From Paraburkholderia acidisoli (lineage in GTDB: Bacteria; Pseudomonadota; Gammaproteobacteria; Burkholderiales; Burkholderiaceae): DNA of 64,000 bases. The position numbers were made by a program, and so were the translations under genes. Location: assembly GCF_009789675.1 (NCBI RefSeq), contig NZ_CP046916.1:744001-808000 (forward strand). Direction: 5' to 3'. Shown piece after piece: positions 43,746 through 52,263 of this stretch. A model generated the notes under the pieces. It saw only the letters and a list, made by a program, of their open reading frames with translations. It was not told where the DNA came from and ran no database searches. The stretch's first letter is position 1. Each line of letters begins with the position of its first letter.

Positions 43746-46156
43746 GCGACGACGACCTGAGCCGCCGCTCGCTGCTCGACCTGTTCCGCGAGGAAGCGGA
43801 CGCGCAGACCCGCACGCTTTCGGCGGGACTGCTGGCGCTCGAGGCATCGCCCCAGGACGCCGCGACGCTCGAGGACTGCATGCGCGCGACGCATTCGCTC
43901 AAGGGCGCGGCGCGTATCGTCGGTCTGCCCGAGGCCGTGATCGTGGCGAGCGCGATGGAGGATTGCTTCGTGGCGGCGCAGCAGGGCGAACTGCGTATCG
44001 ACGCCGCGCGTATCGACGTCCTGCTCGCGGGCATCGACCTGCTGATTGCCGCGGGCGACGCCGACGCGCCGCCGCTCGCCCGCGAGGCCGCCGAAGCATT
44101 CGCGGCGCGCTTGACGGGCGCGTCGAGCGCGAGCGCGCCGCAAGCCGACGCGTTCGATGCGCTGGCGGCGTCGCTGCGCTTGCCGGAGCCGGATGCGCAA
44201 CCTGAACCTGAAGCGCAGGCAAAAGCGCCGGCAGAAGCGCAGACCGAGCCGCAGGCGGCAGCAGAACCGGCCGGGCCGCGGGAAACGCCACCGGCCGCGC
44301 CGGCGGAACCTGAAAAAGCCCGCGCCGAGCCCGCATCCGAAGCTCAGAAAGCACCGGCGCAACCTGCCCGCCGCGCGACCGATCCGGGCGCGAACGGTGC
44401 ACCTTCGCACGAGCCCGACCGCATGCTGCGCGTGCGTGCGCTCACGCTCGACCGCGTGCTCGGTCTCGCGGGCGAGTCGCTGGTGGAATCGCGCCGCATG
44501 CGTCCGTTCGCCGACGGCCTGCTGCGCGTGCGTCGCGCGCAAGGCGACGTGCTCGCCGCGCTCGGCCAGTTCCACGAACGCCACGGCGAGACGCTCGACA
44601 CCGAGGCGCGCGCCGCGCTCGACAACATTCGCGCCGCGCTCGGCTCGCTCGATCGTCAGCTATCCGAACGATTCGACGACCTCGACCGTATCGACCGGCG
44701 CGGCACGCAGCTCGCGCAACGGCTTTACGACGAGGCGCTGCAATGCCGCATGCGGCCGTTCGGCGACACGGCGCATGCGTATCCGCGCATCGTGCGCGAT
44801 CTCGCCCGCTCGCTCGACAAACGCGTGCGCTTCGAGATCGTCGGCGAAAACACCCAGGTGGACCGCGATATCCTCGAAATGCTCGACGCGCCGCTCGGCC
44901 ACCTGCTGCGCAACGCGCTCGATCACGGCATCGAAGACGGCGCCACGCGCCTGCGCGCGGGCAAGCCCGAGGAGGCGCGCCTCACGCTCGAAGCGCGGCA
45001 CAGCGCGGGCAAGCTGCTGATCACGGTCGCCGACGACGGCGCGGGCATCGACCTGAACACGGTGCGCGAGCGCGTGGTCAAGCGCGGCCTCGCGCAGCCC
45101 GAAGCCGTGGCTGCGATGTCCGAACCCGAACTGTTCGACTTCCTGATGCTGCCGGGCTTCTCGCTGCGCGAGAAAGTCACCGACGTCTCCGGGCGCGGCG
45201 TGGGCCTCGACGCCGTGCTGAACTTCGCCAAGACCGTGCGCGGCACCGTGCGTATCGAAAGCACGGCCGGCCAGGGCACGCGCTTCGTGCTGCAACTGCC
45301 GCTCACGCTTTCGGTCGTGCGCAGCCTGATCGCCGAAGTCGCGGGCGAGGCGTACGCGTTCCCGCTCGCGCACGTGCGCCGCGCGCTGAGCGTGCCGCGC
45401 TCCGCCATCGAAACGCTCGAAGGCCAGCAGCACATCACTTACGAAGGGCGGCCCGTGGGTCTCGTCACCGCGCGCCAGTTGCTGGGCGCGGGCGCGGAGG
45501 CGCATGCGGGCGAGGTCGTGAACGTCGTGCTGGTGGGCGGCGAAACGGGGCTTTACGGCGTGGCCGTCGACCGTTTCGCGGGCGAGCGCACGCTGGCCGT
45601 GCAGCCGCTCGACGCGCGCCTCGGCAAGCTGCGCAACGTGATGGCGGCGGCGCTGCTCGAAGACGGCGACGTGGTGTTGATCGTCGACGTGGAAGACATC
45701 GTCGCTTCGGTCGGGCGGCTGGTGCGCGAAGGGCAGCTCGCGGGCGTGGCGCGCGGCGGCCAGGACACGGCGCGCGAACGCAAGCGCATTCTCGTCGTCG
45801 AGGATTCCTTGACCGTGCGGGAGCTGGAGCGCAAGCTGCTCGAAAAGCGCGGCTATGCGGTGACGGTGGCCGTCGACGGCATGGACGGCTGGAACACGCT
45901 GCGCAACGCGCGCTTCGATCTCGTCATTACCGACGTCGACATGCCGCGCATGGACGGCATCGAACTCGTCACGATGATCAAGGCCGACGCGCAGCATCGC
46001 AACGTGCCGGTGATGATCGTGTCGTACAAGGATCGCGAAGACGACCGGCGCCGCGGGCTGGATGCGGGCGCCGACTACTATTTGACCAAGGGCAGCTTCC
46101 ACGACGAAGCGTTGCTCGATGCAGTGAACGATTTGATCGGAGATGCGGCGGGATGA
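43742..46156 (+). CDS. wspE: Hybrid CheA histidine kinase-response regulator WspE
   Basis: Cytosolic kinase of 804 residues. The Hpt domain has phospho-acceptor His51 in RATHSLKGAARIVG. A Pro/Ala/Glu-rich linker (about 145-235) is followed by the dimerisation and HATPase domains (H/G boxes LLRNALDHGIEDGATRL, DDGAGID, GRGVGLDAV). A CheW-like regulatory domain follows (about 520-665), then a C-terminal receiver (about 680-804) with phospho-acceptor Asp731 in VITDVDMPRMDG. It passes phosphate to WspR and WspF. It overlaps wspD and wspF by four bases each, so expression is tightly coupled. Confidence 0.92.
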   Translation: MSDDDLSRRSLLDLFREEADAQTRTLSAGLLALEASPQDAATLEDCMRATHSLKGAARIVGLPEAVIVASAMEDCFVAAQQGELRIDAARIDVLLAGIDLLIAAGDADAPPLAREAAEAFAARLTGASSASAPQADAFDALAASLRLPEPDAQPEPEAQAKAPAEAQTEPQAAAEPAGPRETPPAAPAEPEKARAEPASEAQKAPAQPARRATDPGANGAPSHEPDRMLRVRALTLDRVLGLAGESLVESRRMRPFADGLLRVRRAQGDVLAALGQFHERHGETLDTEARAALDNIRAALGSLDRQLSERFDDLDRIDRRGTQLAQRLYDEALQCRMRPFGDTAHAYPRIVRDLARSLDKRVRFEIVGENTQVDRDILEMLDAPLGHLLRNALDHGIEDGATRLRAGKPEEARLTLEARHSAGKLLITVADDGAGIDLNTVRERVVKRGLAQPEAVAAMSEPELFDFLMLPGFSLREKVTDVSGRGVGLDAVLNFAKTVRGTVRIESTAGQGTRFVLQLPLTLSVVRSLIAEVAGEAYAFPLAHVRRALSVPRSAIETLEGQQHITYEGRPVGLVTARQLLGAGAEAHAGEVVNVVLVGGETGLYGVAVDRFAGERTLAVQPLDARLGKLRNVMAAALLEDGDVVLIVDVEDIVASVGRLVREGQLAGVARGGQDTARERKRILVVEDSLTVRELERKLLEKRGYAVTVAVDGMDGWNTLRNARFDLVITDVDMPRMDGIELVTMIKADAQHRNVPVMIVSYKDREDDRRRGLDAGADYYLTKGSFHDEALLDAVNDLIGDAAG

Positions 46157-47169
46157 AGATCGGTATTGCCAACGACATGCCGCTCGCCGTCGAGGCGTTG
46201 CGCCAGGCTATCGCCACACGGCCGGGGCATCGCGTGCTATGGGTCGCGAGCAACGGCGAGGAAGCCGTGCAGCACTGCGCAGCGCAGGTGCCCGACGTGA
46301 TCCTCATGGATCTCGTGATGCCGAAGATCGACGGGGTGGAAGCCACGCGCCGCATCATGGCGCGTTCGCCGTGCCCCATTCTGATCGTGACCAGCAGCAT
46401 CGGCGCCAATGCGTGGCGCGTGTACGAGGCGATGGGCGCGGGCGCGCTCGATGCCGTCGACACCCCGGTGCTCGCGGGTCCCGGCGCGCGCCGCTCGATG
46501 GACCTGCTGCTCGCCAAGATCGAGCAGATCGGCAAGGTGAGCGGCGTGCCCGACGTGCTCGCGCGGCCCGCCGCCGCGGGCGCGGCCGGGCGCAACGAGG
46601 CGCCGATCGTGGCCATCGGCTCGTCGGCGGGCGGGCCGAGCGCGCTGGCCGCCGTGCTGGGCGCGTTGCCCGCGGACTTCGCGGCGAGCGTCGTGATCGT
46701 GCAGCACGTGGATCAATCGTTCGCCGCGGGCATGGCCGCGTGGCTCGACTCGCAAACGCCGCTCACGGTGCGCGTGGCGCTCGAAGGCGAGGCGCCCGCG
46801 CCCGGCGTGGCGCTGCTGGCGGGCACCAACGATCATCTGTGCATGACAGCGGGCGGCAAGCTGGCTTACACTCGCGAGCCTGCCGAAACGCCGTACCGGC
46901 CCTCCGTGGATGCGTTTTTTCACAGCCTGGTCGAGCACTGGGCGGGCGAGGCGGTCGGCGCGCTGCTCACGGGCATGGGCCGCGACGGCGCAATCGGCCT
47001 GAAGGCAATGCGCGCGAAAGGCTGGTACACGATCGCGCAGGACGAGGCGACCAGCGCGGTTTATGGCATGCCGAAGGCGGCCGCCGCGCTGCTCGCCGCG
47101 CGCACGATCCTGCCGCTCGACGCGATCGCGCCCGAACTACGCGGCCGGATTGCACTCAGACGCTTCTGA
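46153..47169 (+). CDS. wspF: CheB-type methylesterase WspF
   Basis: Receptor demethylase of 338 residues and negative regulator of the Wsp pathway. The receiver domain has phospho-acceptor Asp53 in VILMDLVMPKIDG. The catalytic domain (about 150-335) shows the serine triad: Ser in AIGSSAGGPSAL, His in VIVQHVDQSFA, and Asp in LLTGMGRDGAIG. It overlaps wspE by four bases. Loss-of-function wspF alleles in Pseudomonas lock WspR on and give wrinkly colonies; the gene here is intact and its motifs complete. Confidence 0.92.
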   Translation: MKIGIANDMPLAVEALRQAIATRPGHRVLWVASNGEEAVQHCAAQVPDVILMDLVMPKIDGVEATRRIMARSPCPILIVTSSIGANAWRVYEAMGAGALDAVDTPVLAGPGARRSMDLLLAKIEQIGKVSGVPDVLARPAAAGAAGRNEAPIVAIGSSAGGPSALAAVLGALPADFAASVVIVQHVDQSFAAGMAAWLDSQTPLTVRVALEGEAPAPGVALLAGTNDHLCMTAGGKLAYTREPAETPYRPSVDAFFHSLVEHWAGEAVGALLTGMGRDGAIGLKAMRAKGWYTIAQDEATSAVYGMPKAAAALLAARTILPLDAIAPELRGRIALRRF

Positions 47170-47300
47170 CCCTTTGCCGATTTCGCGCCGACCGTAACGA
47201 AGCCCGTGTGAAAAGTGTGTGAAACCCATGCGTTTTGTTTAACTCTCACCCGCGAGAAGCCGTAAACACCGTAGACGCGATAGAAACCGCGAACGAGATC

Positions 47301-48416
47301 ATGACCGAGAAGCCTACTCCCGCTCCCAGCGCAGTGCTCGCACCCGGCGCCGGCAATCCCGACGACACGTCGCTCGACGTGGCGCTGGAAGCCGTGCGCA
47401 CGGCGCTCGAGGAGCCGCTGCCCAACGTCGAAGTGCCGATGATGGTGCTGCTCGTCGACGACCAGGCGATCGTTGCCGAGGCCGTGCGCCGCGCGCTGTC
47501 GAGCGAGCGCGAGATCGACTTCCACTATTGCGCGCATCCGGAGCAGGCGGTCAAGACCGCCGAGCAGGTGCGCCCGACCGTGATCCTGCAGGATCTGGTG
47601 ATGCCGGGCACCGACGGCCTCACGCTCGTGCGCGCGTATCGCGCCAACGAAGCCACGCGCGACGTGCCCATCATCGTGCTCTCGACCAAGGAGGAGCCCG
47701 CGATCAAGAGCGCCGCCTTCGCCGCGGGCGCCAACGACTACCTCGTGAAGCTGCCCGACAGCATCGAGCTGATCGCGCGCGTCAAGTACCACTCGCGGTC
47801 GTACGTGACGGTGCTGCAGCGCGACGAGGCGTATCGCGCGTTGCGCCGTTCGCAGCAGGAATTGCTCAAGGCGAACCTCGAACTGCGCCGCCTCACGCAT
47901 TCGGATGGCCTGACCGGTCTCTCGAACCGCCGTTATCTCGACGAATTCCTGAGCGCCGAATGGAAGCGCGCGCTGCGCGAGCGCACCGAGATTTCGCTGC
48001 TGATGATCGACGTCGATTACTTCAAGCCCTATAACGACACCTACGGTCACGTGGCCGGCGACAACGTGCTGCGCTCGGTCGCGACCACGATCCGTCGCGA
48101 GATTCGCCAGCCGCGCGATCTGGTCGCGCGCTTCGGCGGCGAGGAATTCGCCGTGGTGCTGCCGGGCACGGGCAGCGCGGGCGCGCGCCTGCTCGCCGAG
48201 AAGATGCGCCAGGACGTGGCCGGTCTGGCGCTCCCGCATATCGGTTCGGCGGTAAGCGAGCATCTGACGATCAGCATTGGCGCGGCCACGCTCACGCCCG
48301 CGCCCGGTCTCGCCGAAACCTCGCTGATCGAGGAAGCCGACGTCGCGCTGTATCGCGCGAAACGCGACGGGCGTAACCGCGTGGCGTATTCCACCCAGGT
48401 TTCCGGGCGCGAATAA
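47301..48416 (+). CDS. wspR: Response regulator diguanylate cyclase WspR
   Basis: Cytosolic output enzyme of 371 residues making cyclic di-GMP. The receiver (about 45-170) has Asp98 in [14 protein letters not shown] coiled stalk (about 178-205) leads to the GGDEF domain, with active-site GGEEF at residues 279-283. The expected inhibitory site, normally RxxD five residues before GGEEF, reads RQPRD (269-273), with Gln270 where Arg is expected. I chose ATG 47301; the open frame begins at a TTG at 47235 that has no support. The gap from wspF is 131 bp, so it could have its own expression control. Confidence 0.92.
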   Translation: MTEKPTPAPSAVLAPGAGNPDDTSLDVALEAVRTALEEPLPNVEVPMMVLLVDDQAIVAEAVRRALSSEREIDFHYCAHPEQAVKTAEQVRPTVILQDLVMPGTDGLTLVRAYRANEATRDVPIIVLSTKEEPAIKSAAFAAGANDYLVKLPDSIELIARVKYHSRSYVTVLQRDEAYRALRRSQQELLKANLELRRLTHSDGLTGLSNRRYLDEFLSAEWKRALRERTEISLLMIDVDYFKPYNDTYGHVAGDNVLRSVATTIRREIRQPRDLVARFGGEEFAVVLPGTGSAGARLLAEKMRQDVAGLALPHIGSAVSEHLTISIGAATLTPAPGLAETSLIEEADVALYRAKRDGRNRVAYSTQVSGRE

Positions 48417-48729
48417 GCCTGCGCATCGGCCTTTTTCGCCGATACGGCGCGCGGGTAGCCGCCCGGCGGGTGCGCGGCTTACGGGGCGTGGCGCACGGCC
48501 AGTGGCCTTGGCGCGCGACATCGGCGAAACCTGCGGGCATTGCGGGCCGTTCGGCGGCGTCAGGCCACGTTTTCGGCGCCGCCCCGCGCGCCCGTTGGCG
48601 ATTTTCACGTAAATTCATCCTCTGGCGCGGCCGCGAGCGGCCGTGCCGCTTCGTGCACGCGACGCGCGGGAATAAACGGCGCGCCCGCGTGTTTGCCCGG
48701 CATCCCCCCTCACAGCGTTAGCGACGATC
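48417..48729. promoter_or_regulatory. 313-bp region between wspR and the ECF-sigma locus
   Basis: After wspR there is a short stem, ATCGGC (48425-48430) with GCCGAT (48438-48443), around a CTTTTTC loop: a weak terminator candidate. Toward the next gene, GGGAATAAA at 48668-48676 and CGTGTT from 48688 resemble an ECF-sigma -35/-10 pair, but the 14-bp spacer is shorter than usual. No gene is supported. Confidence 0.3.
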
Positions 48730-49578
48730 ATGAAGTTCCGCGGGCCGCTCGACGAGCCGCCAGTCTCCGAAACCGATATCCAGGCGTACAGCGACGGTAC
48801 GCTCGTGGGCTCGCGCGCGGCGCAGGTGCGGCATTACCTGGCCAAACGCCCCGGCGAGTGGCATCGCATCCTGTTTTATCGGCGTCTGAACGAGCAGATG
48901 CGCGACGCGTATCCCGAGCCGCGCGCCCGGCGTGCCTCGCGCGCCGCGGGTTTCGGCGAAGATTCGTACGGCGGCCCGGACGACGGTTCGCAGGGCGGCG
49001 TGCATGGCGGTTCTTTCGGCGATTCGTCAGACGAGACGCGCGGTGCTTCGCGGCCCGGTTCGCAATCTTCTTCGCGGCGCCGGGCGAAGCGCTATATCGC
49101 GGTCGCGCTCGCGGCGGCGGTGCTGGCGGGCGCGGCTATCGCGTGGATCTCGGTGAGCGAGCCGAACCAGCAGGTGCTCAACGACGCGGCCGTGATGGCG
49201 CTCATGGATGCCGAAAACGCGGGCAACGCTCAAACCACGCCAGGAGCGCCTGCGTTGCCCGCGCCGTTCGATCTGGGCGCGGCCGGTCTGCGCTATATCG
49301 GCAGCAGCGAGATGAACCTCGGCCGCTTCGCTCGCGCGCAACGCTACCTCTACGAGAACGCCGAAGGCGAGCGCGTGGTGCTGCTCGGCGCGCGCGCGTG
49401 GCTCGACGGCAGCGCGCCGCAGTGGAGCGCGCATCGCGCCGGGCAGTTGCGTCTCCTGATGTGGCGCGACGACGGCACGCGCTGGGTGCTAGCGGGCCAT
49501 GCGGCCACGCGCGGCCTCATGCATGCCGCCGACATCGCGACCATGCCGACCATGCCGCCGCACGAAGGTGCGCAGTGA
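48730..49578 (+). CDS. Putative membrane anti-sigma factor, first copy
   Basis: Single-pass membrane protein of 282 residues. The N-terminal cytoplasmic helical region (ETDIQAYSDGTLVGSRAAQV) resembles anti-sigma domains without zinc ligands. A Gly/Ser-rich linker (about 72-115) precedes the TM helix (about 120-140, YIAVALAAAVLAGAAIAWI) and a periplasmic domain (about 145-282) with YLYENAEGERVVLLGARAW. It shares this layout and several segments with the second anti-sigma gene downstream of the ECF sigma gene, so they look like paralogues. No clear ribosome site. It may regulate the adjacent sigma factor. Confidence 0.7.
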   Translation: MKFRGPLDEPPVSETDIQAYSDGTLVGSRAAQVRHYLAKRPGEWHRILFYRRLNEQMRDAYPEPRARRASRAAGFGEDSYGGPDDGSQGGVHGGSFGDSSDETRGASRPGSQSSSRRRAKRYIAVALAAAVLAGAAIAWISVSEPNQQVLNDAAVMALMDAENAGNAQTTPGAPALPAPFDLGAAGLRYIGSSEMNLGRFARAQRYLYENAEGERVVLLGARAWLDGSAPQWSAHRAGQLRLLMWRDDGTRWVLAGHAATRGLMHAADIATMPTMPPHEGAQ

Positions 49579-49674
49579 GTGGGGCTCGCATGCGACGCAG
49601 GCAACGTGTGGACGACCTGCGGGCATCACGCAACCCGAAGCGCGCCACGAGAGGCACGAAGCAAAGGATGAATC

Positions 49675-50193
49675 ATGGACATCCGTGACGAGTTGATAGA
49701 ACACGTGCCGCGCCTGCGCCGCTACGCGCGCGCGCTCATCAACAACCGCGAACTCGCCGACGACCTCGTACAGGACACGCTCGAACGCGCCATCGCGCGC
49801 ACCGAACTGTTTCGGTCGGGCACCGACCTGCGCGCGTGGCTGTTCACGATCATGCACAACATTTTCGTGAATCAGGTGCGCAAATCGGCGTCGCGCGGCG
49901 CGCATGTTTCCGTCGACGACGAAAGCGTGCCCGAAACCGACTATGCCGTGCCCGCCACGCAAACCGGCGCGCTCGAAGTGCGCGACCTCGACTATGCGTT
50001 GCAGCGCCTGCCCGTGGAGCAGCGCGAAGTCGTGCTGCTGGTCGGGCTCGAAGAGATGAGTTATGCCGATGTGGCGCTGGCGCTCGACATTCCCATCGGC
50101 ACGGTGATGTCGCGGTTGTCGCGTGGCCGCGAACGGCTGCGTGCGCTCATGGCGGGCACGGTCCCGCGTGCGAACTTGAAGGTGGTGCGATGA
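49675..50193 (+). CDS. ECF-family RNA polymerase sigma factor
   Basis: Small sigma factor of 172 residues with only regions 2 and 4. Region 2 (about 8-75) includes RYARALINNRELADDLVQDT and ELFRSGTDLRAWLFTIMHNI. Region 4 (about 110-165) has QRLPVEQREVVLLVGLEEMS and the recognition helix in GTVMSRLSRGRERLRAL. AGGATG precedes the ATG. It overlaps the downstream anti-sigma gene by four bases, the usual sigma/anti-sigma coupling. The upstream neighbour is a second anti-sigma-like gene. Likely responds to envelope stress; target genes are not shown by the sequence. Confidence 0.9.
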   Translation: MDIRDELIEHVPRLRRYARALINNRELADDLVQDTLERAIARTELFRSGTDLRAWLFTIMHNIFVNQVRKSASRGAHVSVDDESVPETDYAVPATQTGALEVRDLDYALQRLPVEQREVVLLVGLEEMSYADVALALDIPIGTVMSRLSRGRERLRALMAGTVPRANLKVVR

Positions 50194-51038
50194 GCGATCA
50201 ACACAATCCCGTGACGCAGGACGAGATCCACGCCTATGTGGACGGCACGCTTTCGGAAGCGCGCCGCGCCGACGTCGAGCGCGAACTCGAACGCAACCCC
50301 GATCTCGCCACGCGCGCGAGCGACTTTTTCGCGCTCAACAATTTGCTGCACGAACGCTACGACCGGGTGCTCAACGAGCCGCTGCCCGCGCGTCTGCGCA
50401 TTGCCGCGCCCGCGAGCGAAGCGAAGCCGGTGGGCAGCGCGAAACCCGCCGCGAACTGGCCGCGTTTCGCGGGCATGGCGGCGGCGCTCGTGCTGGGCGT
50501 GGGAATCGGCTGGGGCACGCACTACGGCATGAGCGTGCCGGGCGGTGGCTTCAACGGCGGCGCGGGCGCGCTGCACACGGTCAGCGCCGACGGCACCGAG
50601 CGGTTCGCGGAGCAGGCGGCCATCGCGCACGTGAACTACATGCCGAGCGTCGCGCGCCCCGACACCATGGACGACACGCAGGAGCAGGACTTCGTCAAAT
50701 GGCTCGCGAACCGGCTCGGCACCAACGTGCATGCGCCGATGCTCGCGCGCGAAGGCTTCGAGCTTTCCGGCGGCCGCCTGCTGCAAAGCGACGACGGCGA
50801 CGTGGCGCAATTCATGTATCACAATGCACGCGGCGAACGCGTGACGCTGTGCATCTCGCACCGCAAGACCAGCGCGAACACGACCGCGTTCAAGCTGTAT
50901 CAGGACGGCCCGGTGAACGTGTTCTACTGGGTCGACGGCGACTTCGGTTATGCGCTCTCGGGCGGCATCGACCGCAAGGCGCTGCTGCAACTGTCGCACG
51001 ATGTCTACGCGCAACTCACTTCGGGTAGAACGGAGTGA
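50190..51038 (+). CDS. Membrane anti-sigma factor, second copy
   Basis: Single-pass membrane protein of 282 residues. The N-terminal anti-sigma region (about 8-70) contains DEIHAYVDGTLSEARRADVE and a helical FFALNNLLHERYDRV. The TM helix is at about 90-110 (FAGMAAALVLGVGIGWGTHY). The periplasmic domain includes FMYHNARGERVTLCISHRK. No HxxxCxxC zinc motif is present, unlike ChrR/RsrA types. The ATG overlaps the sigma stop (ATGA), so it is very likely the cognate anti-sigma. Its N-terminal and C-terminal parts match the gene upstream of the sigma factor. Confidence 0.82.
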   Translation: MSDQHNPVTQDEIHAYVDGTLSEARRADVERELERNPDLATRASDFFALNNLLHERYDRVLNEPLPARLRIAAPASEAKPVGSAKPAANWPRFAGMAAALVLGVGIGWGTHYGMSVPGGGFNGGAGALHTVSADGTERFAEQAAIAHVNYMPSVARPDTMDDTQEQDFVKWLANRLGTNVHAPMLAREGFELSGGRLLQSDDGDVAQFMYHNARGERVTLCISHRKTSANTTAFKLYQDGPVNVFYWVDGDFGYALSGGIDRKALLQLSHDVYAQLTSGRTE

Positions 51039-51073
51039 GTTGCCGCGCTTGACCGGTATCCAGTCGGCAAATG

Positions 51074-51106
51074 AAAAAGCCCCGCTCATGACGAGCGGGG
51101 CTTTTT
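51074..51106. terminator. Strong bidirectional Rho-independent terminator
   Basis: A perfect 14-bp stem, AAAAAGCCCCGCTC (51074-51087) with GAGCGGGGCTTTTT (51093-51106), and a 5-base ATGAC loop. It has an A-run on one side and a T-run on the other, so it can stop transcription from both the ECF operon and the convergent DUF4148 gene. Confidence 0.92.
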
Positions 51107-51126
51107 GTCTTGCGCGAGTGATGGAT

Positions 51127-51447
51127 TCAGCCGCCCGAATAGAGATTGCAGAAGCTCTGCGGTCCCACGCATTGCGACATGCGCGGCGCGCCCGCGTCGC
51201 TGCTGCCTTGCATCGCGGCGCCCATGGCGTCGGGCGGCGTGGCGGCCTTCGCGTGCGCGACTTGTTGCGCGAAAACCGGGCTCACGTCGGGGTACGAGGT
51301 ATCGGTCACGAACTGCGAGCCGTTGGCTTCGGCCTCGATCAACTGCTGGCGCACTTCGGCACGCGTGAGTCCTTGTGCGGAAGCGCTGGCGGCGGCAAAG
51401 CAGGCGAGGGCAGCGAACGAAGCGATGAGCGTGTGACGAAGGTTCAT
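51127..51447 (-). CDS. DUF4148 exported protein
   Basis: Secreted protein of 106 residues. The signal peptide is about 24 residues (MNLRHTLIASFAALACFAAA, then SASA). The conserved DUF4148 start QGLTRAEVRQQLIEAEANGS is followed by YPDVSPVFAQQVA. Two cysteines near the C-terminus (MSQCVGPQSFCNLYSGG) could form a disulfide. The family is almost confined to Burkholderiales and has no known function. AGGAG precedes the ATG. The mRNA leader contains a perfect 8-bp hairpin. It shares the strong terminator with the ECF operon. Confidence 0.85.
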   Translation of the reverse strand: MNLRHTLIASFAALACFAAASASAQGLTRAEVRQQLIEAEANGSQFVTDTSYPDVSPVFAQQVAHAKAATPPDAMGAAMQGSSDAGAPRMSQCVGPQSFCNLYSGG

Positions 51448-51477
51448 TTCGAACTCCTGACTAAATCGATGGGATCC

Positions 51478-51500
51478 GCGACCGGTTTGTGTCCGGTCGC
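51478..51500 (-). promoter_or_regulatory. Hairpin in the DUF4148 gene leader
   Basis: GCGACCGG (51478-51485) pairs perfectly with CCGGTCGC (51493-51500) around a 7-base loop. It lies 30 bases before the ATG on the minus strand. It could shape mRNA stability or be a protein-binding dyad. No U-tract follows. Confidence 0.45.
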
Positions 51501-51693
51501 AACAACGTAGACTGCAATGGGTATACCCGCGCGCACCGCCTGCTATTCCCGCGTATTTGTAACGGCGCTTTCGGGATGTCTCGCGAGAGGCGATCGATGT
51601 TCGATATCGATCGGGTGCGAAGCGGCGCGCGAGTGCGTTGTGTACGGAAGGTGTGCGAGTGGCCTGAAGCTCGCCGTGTTCGGCTTTGCGTCG

Positions 51694-52263
51694 CTAGCCG
51701 AGCTGTACCTGAAGCCAGTGCGGCAGGGCGTTGCCGGCGAGGCTCGCGCCGAACAGCACGAGCGCGCCCACGAGCAGAAGCAGCAGCGGACTGATGCGCG
51801 TCTTCAGCAGCACGCACAGCGAGGCCACCGCGATGAGCTTTGCAGGCATGCCGCCGTTGAGCGTCTTGAGCAGCACCCAGCCCGCCGCGAGCATCATGCC
51901 GGCGGCGATGGGCCGCAGCCCGCGCTCGAGCGCGACTTGCCACGGCGCGCCTTGATAGCGGCCCCAGATGTGCGTGACGCCATAGATGAGAAAGCCGGTG
52001 GGCAGCAGCAGCGCGGCGGTGGCGACCACGGCGCCCCAGAAGCCCGCAACCTGCCAGCCGATCAGCGTGACGAGCAGCGAGCCGGGACCGGGCGCCATGC
52101 GCGAGATCGCGAAGTCGGCGGCGAACTGCGCATGCGTGAGCCAGGCATGCACTTCCACGACCTGGCGTTGAATTTCGGCAATGATCGCCTGGCCGCCGCC
52201 TATTGTCACGAGCGAGAGTGGCGCGAAGATAGCCGCGATCTGGCCGAGCAGGCGCAGGTTCAT
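51694..52263 (-). CDS. Chromate transporter, short CHR protein (second half)
   Basis: Six-helix inner-membrane protein of 189 residues, one half of a split ChrA-type chromate transporter. The start MNLRLLGQIAAIFAPLSLVT and the motif ISRMAPGPGSLLVTLIGW match CHR proteins. The frame is open far upstream, but the ATG at 52263 overlaps the stop of its partner (ATGA). Paired short CHR proteins act together as antiparallel halves in Bacillus and give chromate resistance. Here chromate is a family-level guess. Confidence 0.85.
   Translation of the reverse strand: MNLRLLGQIAAIFAPLSLVTIGGGQAIIAEIQRQVVEVHAWLTHAQFAADFAISRMAPGPGSLLVTLIGWQVAGFWGAVVATAALLLPTGFLIYGVTHIWGRYQGAPWQVALERGLRPIAAGMMLAAGWVLLKTLNGGMPAKLIAVASLCVLLKTRISPLLLLLVGALVLFGASLAGNALPHWLQVQLG

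Noticed and set aside
47235..47300. Upstream TTG start for wspR
   Set aside because: No ribosome site, and the added residues are unlike WspR; ATG 47301 fits the family.
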